A stretch of 10,183 nucleotides of DNA from an uncultured Acidimicrobiaceae bacterium (GCA_903907185.1 CAIVND010000255.1:1-10183), one strand, 5' to 3'. Counted from the stretch's first letter, positions 1 to 6,983 are shown. A program made the numbers and translations. The notes: generated from the letters alone by a model not told the origin.

Positions 1-436
1 ACTTCATAAGTGTGCTCGGATGGCCGCCTGCCTCTCGGGTCAACGCCAGCGCAGAGAGCACCACGAGCGATAGACCCAAAGTTTCGAATCCCACCTGGGT
101 CAACCAGTTGAGGCCAGCAAGGAGTCTGTTTGGACGCGGGCCGAATACCGCACGGCCCACTCCGAAGGCTGTTGTACCCGCGGCTGGTCCCTGCAGGCTC
201 GCAAGTCCAGTCAAGATCCAGGCGAGATTACCGAGAACAATAACTACGACTGCCTGGAAAAAGCTCAGCCCAAAACTCGCTGCCAACGCTCCCCACACGA
301 CATATTCAATATTGAAACTTGCACCCGCCCAAAGGCCGGCGAGTCCTCGAGGTGTTAGTGGGCGGTTCGACTGGGGGACGTAATCGATCCCTCGGGTCTC
401 GACTCGGAACGCGCCATAATCCACGCGGGTCTTCAT
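1..436 (-). CDS. NCS1-family permease, N-terminal part (probable thiamin-precursor transporter)
   Basis: Partial gene: the start is at 436 and the frame stays open through 145 codons to the left edge of the window. The product begins MKTRVDYGAF and is rich in glycine and hydrophobic residues. At least three membrane segments are visible, at about residues 35-55, 60-83 and 110-132. The pattern resembles the NCS1 (cytosine/purine/thiamin permease) family: a short polar N-terminus ending in a RGIDYVPQSNR stretch, then GLWAGASFNIEYVVWGALAASFG, a G-N-L-rich second helix, and GRAVFGPRPNRLLAGLNWLTQVGFE. Known for the family: proton- or sodium-coupled uptake of nucleobases, hydroxymethylpyrimidine or thiamin. 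The start is fixed by a strong GGAGGGAG four bases upstream. A TPP riboswitch directly in front implies thiamin-repressed uptake of thiamin or its pyrimidine precursor, as in CytX-type transporters. The exact substrate cannot be read from this fragment. Confidence 0.85.
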   Translation of the reverse strand, partial: MKTRVDYGAFRVETRGIDYVPQSNRPLTPRGLAGLWAGASFNIEYVVWGALAASFGLSFFQAVVVIVLGNLAWILTGLASLQGPAAGTTAFGVGRAVFGPRPNRLLAGLNWLTQVGFETLGLSLVVLSALALTREAGGHPSTLMK

Positions 437-440
437 ATGT

Positions 441-448
441 CTCCCTCC
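441..448 (-). promoter_or_regulatory. Ribosome binding site embedded in the riboswitch
   Basis: GGAGGGAG on the minus strand lies four bases from the ATG at 436. It coincides with the conserved AGGGA end of the TPP aptamer, so ligand binding and ribosome binding compete for the same bases. Confidence 0.85.
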
Positions 449-525
449 GCCGGCATTATCCGGATCAGGTATGGCGGTCGGCACTGGATCTGTGCCCTCT
501 CAGCCCGAATCTCGAGCTCCCGCAT
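441..525 (-). promoter_or_regulatory. TPP riboswitch (THI element)
   Basis: Read on the minus strand, all conserved blocks are present in order. The CTGAGA core lies near 497-502. P3 is a perfect 7-bp pairing of AGCUCGA with UCGGGCU around a GAU loop. An optional GGCAC/GUGCC stem follows, then GACCGC, whose CCGC pairs with the 5' GCGG as P2. Next comes ACCTGATCCGGATAATGCC, whose CCGG/CCGG forms P5 around AUAAUG, and finally GCGGAGGGA as the 3' strand of P4. The GGAGGGAG ribosome binding site is that 3' strand, and CAUA spanning the bases next to the start codon can pair with 5' UAUG as P1. TPP binding should therefore hide the ribosome binding site directly with no separate expression platform. 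A TAAGGT box (542-547) could be the -10 of a promoter starting just before the aptamer, but no good -35 was seen. Confidence 0.95.
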
Positions 526-965
526 AAGTTGGGTCAAAGGAACCTTAGCGCTCGTGCTCTTCTCAAAGTGACGTGGAACAACCGAGTACAACCGACAAAC
601 ATGGTCCTCAACAGGAACCAAGCCAAAACATTTGAGTGTGAAGCTGATTGCAGTCTGTGCCTGGCACCAGCCCTTGTGAGCGAGAAACCTCCTCGGTACC
701 TTGTAGTTCAATCACATCGGGAGATCGGACCCTCTTTAGGAATCTCTCGCCGACTGTGGTTTTCTTACTCGAGCAGCACAAGAGGTAACGTCTAATACCC
801 TTTGTAGTGCTCCCTATCGGGTCAACTTCAGACCGAGTACGTCAAGTAGATGAAGAAAACCGCGGACAATGCCCGAGCAATCGATGCTAAGACTGGCGGC
901 GGCTCGACGATTCATTGCGAAAAGCGCTGATGTCACGTCGACTAGATCATGAGGACCTTGGCAAG
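526..965. other. Intergenic region between divergent genes
   Basis: This stretch separates the riboswitch leader from the glycosidase gene. I find no convincing protein, tRNA or repeat in it. Open frames here on either strand (about 319-795 plus, 433-711 minus) run through the riboswitch or antisense to the permease and have low-complexity, non-protein-like translations. It should hold the promoters for both neighbours, but no well-spaced -35/-10 pair for the glycosidase was recognised. Its right end (915-965) would be coding if an upstream TTG (915) or ATG (930) is the true start of the glycosidase. Confidence 0.5.
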
Positions 966-3683
966 ATGATCGGCAGGCGGGTTCTCCCATGGCTTCAGCT
1001 CACGCATGCGGCTCATGGAACCAAAACAGAAGTGCCCTCCGTGGAGACTCAGAGGCCGAAAGCACCGATCTCTACTTCGGTTCGTCTCCCACAGCATCCA
1101 AAGGCGTCGAGTAGCCCAATGCACGTTTGGTCTGTGAGTTGTGCTACAGCGCTTGTTGCGGTCGTAAGTCTTGGGTCTTCGTCGAGTGCGACAGTCAACG
1201 CTCATCGAGATGTACCAAGACACCCACCGCGCCAAGTGACCCAGCACACCGTAACTAAGCCTGCATGTCCGTGGGCAGAATCATCAGTGAATGCTCGCTC
1301 GACACCTGAGAGCCTTGCACGTGAGGTTCTCGTCAGAATGACACTGGTCGAGAAGGCTGCATTCGTCGTACTAAGTGCAAAGGACGGATATCAGAATAAG
1401 AATTCTGGGGTACCTCGCCTATGCATCCCTGCAATCACCTTGCAAGATGGACCAAATGGAATCGCATACGGCGACAAGGGTGTATCCCAACTTCCCTCTT
1501 CCCTCGGAATCGCCGCCAGTTTTGATCCATCGCTTGCGTATCAGTACGGCAAGGTACTTGGAAACGAGGCACGCGGAAAAGGGATCGACGTGGTGCAAGG
1601 ACCGAATCTCAACCTTCTCCGCGTTCCTGAAAGCGGCCGAGCGTTCGAAGGATACGGCGAGGACCCGTACCTCGTATCGCAGATGGGCGATGCAGATATT
1701 GAGGGAATTCAGTCAAATCGCGTGATGGCTGAGGCGAAGCACTTTACCGCTTACAACCAAGAGACCGCCCGGTTGCTTCTCAACCAGCATGTTGGAGAGC
1801 GAGCCCTCGAAGAGCTCTACCTTGCACCGTTCGAAACTGCTGTAAACGAGGCACATGTCGCCTCGGTGATGTGTGCCTACGGTTCATTGAACGGGGTGGA
1901 TGATTGTGCTACAACATCGCTCTACAAAAAGCTCTACGGGATATGGAAGAGTCCGGCTTTCGTCCGCTCCGACCTCGATTCAGTAAGGAGTATTCCTGCT
2001 GCAATTAACGCCGGTATGTCAATGGTAAAACCGGTGAAACCGTCGACCATTGTCTCCCTCGTGGCAGGTCATCAACTTTCGATCCGAGCATTGAACAATG
2101 CGGTACGACGAGTGCTCACGCAGATGTTCAGATTTCGCCTAGTCGATCATCCGCGCCCTGAGACGCCCAACAAGATCGTTACAACAGCTCAACATGCGAA
2201 CTTCGCTCTTCACGCCGCGGAGAGCTCCATGGTCCTGCTGAGAAATTCTGGTCTTCTTCCCCTACCTCGACGAATTAGCTCGATTGCCGTGATCGGTGTG
2301 GATGCAGGAGCACACCCAAGTTCTGCGGGTCACGGAAGTGCATGGGTTGAACCGCCATTCGTCTCCAGCCCTCTCAGTGCAATTAAACGCTTCGTCTCCT
2401 CGCGCACCAAGATCAACTATGCACCTGGCGGACCTGAGGTATTCCCACTCTCCGAGATCCCACTCAGTGCTTACGCATCGGGAAAACCACTACCGCTATC
2501 TCCGTCAATGTTGAATTCTAAAAACCGAAACCGTGGAGTCACCGATCTTGGAATCATCTCTCATTCCGGTGCCACACCAGAGGTTCAAACGGCTGATCAT
2601 CCTCAAACGGGGCCATATCCATGGTCGGTTTGGCGAGCGGTCATTGTCCCACCACGAACAGGCCTCTATGACCTTTCACTTACGCAGAATGGCGATACCT
2701 GGCTCTCGATCGACGGTCATCAAGTGATCTCCTATCGGGGTCTGCATGGTCACAGCACATCGATCGTGGCAAAACACCTCATCGCTGGGCATCACTATCG
2801 ATTTGAACTTGATTGGTTCCAAACAGGACCGACCGTTCCGCAGCTGCGTTGGCGAGACGTCTCCCCAGCGATCGATCGTGCGGTGCGAGCCGCTCGCAAG
2901 TCGCATATTGCTGTGGTCTTTGTAAATGATTACAACAGTGAGGGAGTTGATCGTACAAACCTTTCGCTTCCTGGCGATAGCGACGAACTCATAAAGGCCG
3001 TTGAGCGCGCTAACTCACGTACCGTTGTCGTTCTCAACACCGGTGGTGCAGTTCTTATGCCTTGGTTATCCGGATCATCCGCCGTGCTTGAGGCTTGGTA
3101 CCCCGGCGAGGAGGATGGACGAGCTACAGCGAAGGTCCTCTTCGGAACGGTCAACCCATCAGGACGGTTGCCGGTGACCTTTCCTCCCTCAAACTCTGAT
3201 GTGCCTACAGCCAACTCTGGACAGTGGCCAGGAACGAAGGGGACAGCGACCTATAGCGAGGGTCTTGATATCGGGTACCGATGGTTTCAGACAAATGCAG
3301 TAACACCGCTATTCCCTTTTGGATTCGGCCTCTCGTACACCTCATTTCGCCTTGGATCTCTTCATCTTCAACCGACCTCTTCGCGAGACAACATCAGTCT
3401 CTCTGTCACGAACACTGGGGGCCGATCTGGCATCGACGTTGTCGAATGTTTTCTTAGCTATCCGCCAGATGATGGAGAGCCCCCCTTTCAATTACGAGCC
3501 TTCTCGCGAGTAGAGCTCACGCCCGGGGAAACGAAAATCGTCACGCTCTCTCTCAAGCGATCATCATTCGAGTCCTTTCAGACCGGGAGATTTCTTGTCC
3601 CGGCAGGAAAATTCACTGCCTGGGTCGGATCATCATCCAGTGATCTCACCGAGTCAATTCCTGCTGTCGCTCCTAGCTCATGA
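966..3683 (+). CDS. Exported GH3 family beta-glycosidase with PA14 domain
   Basis: Hydrolyses terminal non-reducing beta-glycosides (glucosidase or xylosidase type), probably outside the membrane. Numbered from the ATG at 966 (905 residues): a hydrophobic signal or anchor at about 52-80; the GH3 TIM-barrel domain at about 128-383 with QDGPNG (D161), EGYGEDP (229-234), KHF (K258, H259) and the nucleophile Asp336 in RSDLDS; the second GH3 domain interrupted by a PA14 lectin-like domain at about 524-630; the likely acid/base Glu659 in NSEGVDRTNLSLPG; and a C-terminal fibronectin-III-like domain at about 808-895. All expected catalytic residues are present and the order matches PA14-bearing beta-glucosidases. 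The start is uncertain: 966 has GAGGA ten bases upstream, while TTG 915, ATG 930 and ATG 1119 are alternatives. The hydrophobic segment has few positive charges just before it, so cleavage versus anchoring is unclear. Substrate unknown; no sugar transporter is adjacent. Confidence 0.92.
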   Translation: MIGRRVLPWLQLTHAAHGTKTEVPSVETQRPKAPISTSVRLPQHPKASSSPMHVWSVSCATALVAVVSLGSSSSATVNAHRDVPRHPPRQVTQHTVTKPACPWAESSVNARSTPESLAREVLVRMTLVEKAAFVVLSAKDGYQNKNSGVPRLCIPAITLQDGPNGIAYGDKGVSQLPSSLGIAASFDPSLAYQYGKVLGNEARGKGIDVVQGPNLNLLRVPESGRAFEGYGEDPYLVSQMGDADIEGIQSNRVMAEAKHFTAYNQETARLLLNQHVGERALEELYLAPFETAVNEAHVASVMCAYGSLNGVDDCATTSLYKKLYGIWKSPAFVRSDLDSVRSIPAAINAGMSMVKPVKPSTIVSLVAGHQLSIRALNNAVRRVLTQMFRFRLVDHPRPETPNKIVTTAQHANFALHAAESSMVLLRNSGLLPLPRRISSIAVIGVDAGAHPSSAGHGSAWVEPPFVSSPLSAIKRFVSSRTKINYAPGGPEVFPLSEIPLSAYASGKPLPLSPSMLNSKNRNRGVTDLGIISHSGATPEVQTADHPQTGPYPWSVWRAVIVPPRTGLYDLSLTQNGDTWLSIDGHQVISYRGLHGHSTSIVAKHLIAGHHYRFELDWFQTGPTVPQLRWRDVSPAIDRAVRAARKSHIAVVFVNDYNSEGVDRTNLSLPGDSDELIKAVERANSRTVVVLNTGGAVLMPWLSGSSAVLEAWYPGEEDGRATAKVLFGTVNPSGRLPVTFPPSNSDVPTANSGQWPGTKGTATYSEGLDIGYRWFQTNAVTPLFPFGFGLSYTSFRLGSLHLQPTSSRDNISLSVTNTGGRSGIDVVECFLSYPPDDGEPPFQLRAFSRVELTPGETKIVTLSLKRSSFESFQTGRFLVPAGKFTAWVGSSSSDLTESIPAVAPSS

Positions 3684-3708
3684 CGAGATCGAAACGGAGC
3701 AGTGCGAT

Positions 3709-4224
3709 TTAGACGTTACTCAATTGCGATTTAGCGATCGGTTTCGTTGAAGCGATGTGCACGAGCGCGTTATAGGTGACGAGAGCGATCGCGAGGTGCA
3801 TCACAATCAGGACGCCAACAGCTTTTACAGGTTGACCCTTGACCAAGATATAAAAATCGGGGAGAAAGAGGACCAACGTGACGAGAACAGCCATCCGCAA
3901 AAACACCCATCGTGGGCTTGATGAGATTCGGGTTACGATCGGCCAAGCCGCGCAGGCCACGAGCACGCCGACCGTCGTCAGCTTCGCATAGTCAAAGAAC
4001 TGGAAGTGTGAGTAGCCGCGAATCGAGGGAAAGATCTTGGTGCTCACCACGACGAGAAGAGCATCGGCCCCCAAAGATCCGAGCAGCGAAACTGCCGCCG
4101 CAACCAGAACCAATGCGGTGTTCGGCTGCTTATGGACCGGGGCAAAGTCGATCTTACCGACCTCAAGTGTGCGTTTTGCAATCAGGTGGTGATCAATCCA
4201 AGATCGTTGAGAGGGGCTTAGCAT
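3709..4224 (-). CDS. Four-helix membrane protein, DUF6069-like, function unknown
   Basis: 171 residues with a polar N-terminus of about 34 residues and four hydrophobic helices at about 36-62, 77-100, 105-128 and 136-159. The helices are joined by short loops and the tail is basic. The layout and the motif with a GAD in helix 1, together with PDFYILV at the end of helix 3, recall small actinobacterial four-helix proteins such as the DUF6069 family; that match is from memory of the layout and is weak. No catalytic or metal-binding pattern stands out. The gene converges with the glycosidase (25 bases between stops) and diverges from padR with about 200 bases between starts. The ribosome binding site before the ATG at 4224 is weak, so an internal start is possible. 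A sigma70-like promoter sits just upstream. Confidence 0.7.
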   Translation of the reverse strand: MLSPSQRSWIDHHLIAKRTLEVGKIDFAPVHKQPNTALVLVAAAVSLLGSLGADALLVVVSTKIFPSIRGYSHFQFFDYAKLTTVGVLVACAAWPIVTRISSSPRWVFLRMAVLVTLVLFLPDFYILVKGQPVKAVGVLIVMHLAIALVTYNALVHIASTKPIAKSQLSNV

Positions 4225-4251
4225 CTGCTCATGCTAAGTCGGTACTCGACG

Positions 4252-4279
4252 AAATTAGGTTCACCTACGACGGCGTCAA
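4252..4279 (-). promoter_or_regulatory. Putative sigma70-type promoter of the small membrane protein gene
   Basis: On the minus strand TTGACG (4274-4279) and TAATTT (4252-4257) are separated by 16 bases. Transcription would begin near 4245, giving a leader of about 20 bases before the ATG at 4224. Assigned by consensus only. Confidence 0.4.
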
Positions 4280-4359
4280 ATGTGAATCTTAGGGTGGCAA
4301 TCTGCTCGTCGTGATGGTGCGCGATTGCCGCCAAGTGCGTCGGACAAGAACCCGATGAC

Positions 4360-4388
4360 TTGCGCTCAAACATTATGTAGAACATACT
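4360..4388 (+). promoter_or_regulatory. Putative padR promoter overlapping the first operator
   Basis: TTGCGC (4360-4365) and CATACT (4383-4388) are 17 bases apart. The -10 box overlaps the right arm of the first dyad, the position expected for repression by blocking RNA polymerase. The -10 is weak (only the second and last bases match strongly), so this is tentative. Confidence 0.35.
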
Positions 4389-4401
4389 TATGTACAACAT
4401 A
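4374..4401. promoter_or_regulatory. Tandem PadR operator dyads
   Basis: Two near-identical perfect dyads, TATGT-AGA-ACATA (4374-4386) and TATGT-ACA-ACATA (4389-4401), have centres 15 bases apart. They end 23 bases before the padR ATG. The ATGT/ACAT arms are the type of half-site bound by PadR repressors, so autoregulation of the padR and cytochrome b unit is the natural reading. A further CATA follows at 4402-4405. Confidence 0.75.
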
Positions 4402-4412
4402 CATATTTGAGC

Positions 4413-4418
4413 GAGGAG
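4413..4418 (+). promoter_or_regulatory. Ribosome binding site deciding the padR start
   Basis: GAGGAG with a six-base spacer selects the ATG at 4425. The in-frame TTG at 4407 has no such site and falls right behind the operators. Confidence 0.75.
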
Positions 4419-4424
4419 TCGCAT

Positions 4425-4769
4425 ATGCCACGAAGTGCCGAGGACCCAAAGTGGAGTGAACCCGGTTTGCTCGTTCTCAGCAGCCTCGCCGATGGTCCGA
4501 AACATGGCTTGGCGATCTTGGCCGATTTACGTGACACATCGGAGTCACCTCTTGGTCCAGGGACTCTCTACGGCGTCATCGCGCGACTCGAGTCTCGAGG
4601 CTTGATCGAGCGTCTTGAGGCAGAAGATGCGCGACGTCGCCCGTATCAACTCACCTCACGTGGCATTGAGATTCTGAGCGAACAGTTGACGTCGATGGAG
4701 AGGTTCACTGCGCGTAGCTCGGAGCGCATTCGTCGGCTAGCGCCGAATCTGGCTTGGGGCTTTGCGTGA
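4425..4769 (+). CDS. PadR family transcriptional regulator (short form)
   Basis: 114 residues, the usual size of the small PadR subfamily: a winged helix followed by one C-terminal dimerisation helix. Helix 1 and 2 are in the segment GLLVLSSLADGPKHGLAILA (14-33). The GPGTLYGVIARLESRGLIER stretch (44-63) is the classic recognition helix plus its neighbour. The wing follows at EDARRRPYQLTSRG (67-80). The final helix runs from about 81 to 106. Members are ligand- or stress-responsive repressors, usually of an adjacent membrane-protein gene and of themselves. That is the arrangement here: paired dyads overlap the likely promoter, and the stop TGA overlaps the GTG start of the downstream gene. The inducing signal is not readable; given the partner, a redox or energy-related cue is a possible inference. 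Confidence 0.93.
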   Translation: MPRSAEDPKWSEPGLLVLSSLADGPKHGLAILADLRDTSESPLGPGTLYGVIARLESRGLIERLEAEDARRRPYQLTSRGIEILSEQLTSMERFTARSSERIRRLAPNLAWGFA

Positions 4770-6928
4770 GTGCGTCGCGTCTAAACCAGGTACTGCTCGC
4801 CGCCTATCCACTGCGATTCCGCGAACGATACAGGGAGGAGATGATACTTGTCTTATCAGAGAGTGGATCGGGATGGCAGGTAAGTGCAGATCTTGCAAAG
4901 GGTGCGCTAAGAGCTTGGCTTCATCCCGATATCGGCTTGGAGAATGACCGGCGTCGCGACCGAATGCAAGCCAGCGTTGGAGTCGTATTCCTTGCATGGT
5001 GCGCGTGCGTCTGTAGTGCCGGAATCTTTTCCAAGGCTGTTGATGATTCTCCAGCCCCCGGATTGCGTTCATGGGGATGGACGGGCTATTCAATCGATCC
5101 GCCTGGCAGGTACCTCCACTGGTCGATCTTTACGGTTTCGGTGGCAAATCTCATACTCATCGCCGTGATGGTCGTCATCTTCGGCCTCGCATTGCTAGTT
5201 CCCTTTCCAGGTCATCACCGTGGCAAAGACGACCTTAGATCCGACCCGACGGGCTCGATTCCGGAACCCGCAATCGTGACCGACGAAGAGCGCGCCGACT
5301 CCAAGATGTGGACGGCCAGGATCCGTCATCGAGCGCTCGCATTGCTTCCACCCTCCAAGCTCCTACCCGATCGCCAACCTGCCTATGTTGCCTCGTGGGT
5401 GTACGTGTTCGGGGTTGCCACCATGGCTGCGCTTGGAATGGCGATCATCTCCGGGTTTGCGATCGCGATCGGCGGAGTGGACTGGTGGCACACCAATCCC
5501 GTTGGGCACTTCATCAATAGTTTGCACCTGTGGAGCGTTGAGCTGTTCATGGCCTTCATGGTCATCCACCTCTGGGGAAAATTCTGGATGGCAGCCTGGC
5601 GAGGACGGCGGGCGATGACCTGGATCACTGGCATGGTTGCCTTTCTTGCATCAGTCGTTGAGTGCTTCACCGGCTATCTCTCCCAGCAAAACTTTGACTC
5701 TCAGTGGATCTCGACGAGCGGTAAGGATGCGATCAACGCGGTGGGCATCGGGGCGTTCTTCAACGTGATGAACTCCGGGCAGATGCTGCTCTGGCACGTG
5801 GTGCTCATTCCGGTGGTGCTCGTCGCGATAGTTGGAGCGCACGTGCTGCTCGTTCGGGTACACGGAGTCTCTCATCCACTTCCTGTTCGCCCCGCACGAG
5901 GTCGAGCGGCACGGCGAGTGGCAGAGGCGGCAGATGCCGCTCCATGGCGCGGTCCGACCCGACGCTATGACATCGCGAAGGAGGCAACCATCGCGTCAAT
6001 GATTGCACTCTTGCTCGTAGTTCTCTTGGCGACGCTGTTGTCTTCTCCCGACGCGCCGCCGGTGACCGTCGCCAGCTGGGCCAAGGTTGCACCGGCCGAT
6101 TTCATGGCCACCGCAGCAAGTGAGCTTGCAGGCACGAGCGAGACCGCAACATATGGTCCGCCGTACAATCACACGTCAGGCAGTTCCCAGCGCATCATCG
6201 TTTCTTGGCAGCTTCTGGCAGGGGTCCGCCAACCAATCGACGCCGCGCAAACTTTCGTTTTGTCCCCACTCTCGGTGCTCGCTCCAACCGATGAACCTCT
6301 CAATCGGGCACTCGCTACCTACCGGTCCGCCAGTCCAGCAGATCGCGCAGCATGGGACAACGCCTACAGCACAGCCATAACCCACGTCACCTTTCGATCG
6401 GGATCGCCGGTTGTGCCGAGAGCCAACGATGGACCGGTGCCGATGCTGATAGCGACCGAATTGACCTTGGCCCGATCGGGCGCAGTTGATGCTGACCTTC
6501 TCGCCCAACACCCTTTCTACGGCAGCGATTTCACTAAGCCACTCCTCTTTTTGGAAGATGGGAACTACTTCTCCTCAATCGCCACGGCCCAACATCTCAC
6601 CGGCGACCAGTGGGGCGTGATGAACGAGACAGGCAGCTATCCCGGGCAACCATGGCTCTGGCTCTACCAGCTTTGGTACCAGGTACCAGGGTTTACAAGT
6701 TCGGCCAACGTGGACTTGATCGCCGTCTACCTCACTGGCATTGCGACACTGCTGCTCTTGGCAGTCCCGTTTCTTCCTGGACTTCGCGACATTCCCCGCC
6801 TCATTCCGGTACACCGTTTGATCTGGCGCGAATGGAACCGAAGCGAAGAGATCACTGATCCGCCGCAACCCGTTGGACCAACAGCTAACCCAAACGACAG
6901 CGTGCCGGGTAGCCCTAAGTCTGAATAG
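4766..6928 (+). CDS. Fusion of a PadR-partner membrane module with a di-heme cytochrome b
   Basis: 720 residues from the GTG at 4766, chosen because it overlaps the padR stop (GTGA), a typical coupled start; TTG 4754 is the alternative. Residues 1-56 (YPLRFRERYREEM at 14-26, then ADLAKGALRAWLHPD) and the next two helices (about 70-88 and 117-146) match the style of membrane proteins encoded behind actinobacterial padR genes. A cytochrome b core follows at about 205-366 with helices A-D. Heme b ligands are His254/His268 (14 apart) and His344/His359 (15 apart), the b6-like spacing. FTGYL occurs in helix C, but the usual LPWDQ is LSQQN. Helix E is at about 406-426, a polar segment at about 427-625, a QPWLWLYQLW stretch at about 628-637 in place of PEWY, and helix F at about 649-671. 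Likely role: transmembrane electron transfer or redox sensing. No Rieske or cytochrome c partner is adjacent. Confidence 0.85.
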   Translation: MSASRLNQVLLAAYPLRFRERYREEMILVLSESGSGWQVSADLAKGALRAWLHPDIGLENDRRRDRMQASVGVVFLAWCACVCSAGIFSKAVDDSPAPGLRSWGWTGYSIDPPGRYLHWSIFTVSVANLILIAVMVVIFGLALLVPFPGHHRGKDDLRSDPTGSIPEPAIVTDEERADSKMWTARIRHRALALLPPSKLLPDRQPAYVASWVYVFGVATMAALGMAIISGFAIAIGGVDWWHTNPVGHFINSLHLWSVELFMAFMVIHLWGKFWMAAWRGRRAMTWITGMVAFLASVVECFTGYLSQQNFDSQWISTSGKDAINAVGIGAFFNVMNSGQMLLWHVVLIPVVLVAIVGAHVLLVRVHGVSHPLPVRPARGRAARRVAEAADAAPWRGPTRRYDIAKEATIASMIALLLVVLLATLLSSPDAPPVTVASWAKVAPADFMATAASELAGTSETATYGPPYNHTSGSSQRIIVSWQLLAGVRQPIDAAQTFVLSPLSVLAPTDEPLNRALATYRSASPADRAAWDNAYSTAITHVTFRSGSPVVPRANDGPVPMLIATELTLARSGAVDADLLAQHPFYGSDFTKPLLFLEDGNYFSSIATAQHLTGDQWGVMNETGSYPGQPWLWLYQLWYQVPGFTSSANVDLIAVYLTGIATLLLLAVPFLPGLRDIPRLIPVHRLIWREWNRSEEITDPPQPVGPTANPNDSVPGSPKSE

Positions 6929-6930
6929 AG

Positions 6931-6983
6931 GCACCCTGACGAAATCAACGAACGGGCAACTTGTACTGACTTGTTCGGGGTGC
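6931..6983 (+). other. Possible structured 3' region after the cytochrome b gene
   Basis: GCACCC (6931-6936) pairs with GGGTGC (6978-6983), and directly inside it CGAAC (6949-6953) pairs with GTTCG (6973-6977). This leaves a 12-base bulge on the left strand and none on the right. It begins three bases after the stop. There is no T-run, so it is not a standard intrinsic terminator; it may be a 3' stabilising or factor-dependent end, or chance. Confidence 0.25.

Noticed and set aside
433..711. Minus-strand open frame of 92 codons
   Set aside because: It runs through the TPP aptamer and overlaps the permease start; no ribosome binding site or recognisable sequence.
721..746. GAGAT...ATCTC inverted repeat upstream of the glycosidase gene
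   Set aside because: Five-base arms with a 16-base gap in a region with no promoter call; expected by chance.
12..795. Plus-strand open frames 12-383 and 319-795
   Set aside because: They lie antisense to the permease and across the riboswitch; their translations are biased and unlike proteins.
3703..3734. Direct repeat TGCGATTTAG at 3703-3712 and 3725-3734
   Set aside because: Two short copies around the stop of the minus-strand gene; too short and isolated to be a mobile-element footprint or binding-site array.
3912..4505. Plus-strand frame 3912-4292 and minus-strand frame 4218-4505
   Set aside because: The first is antisense to the four-helix membrane protein; the second crosses the PadR operators and the start of padR. 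Neither looks like a protein.
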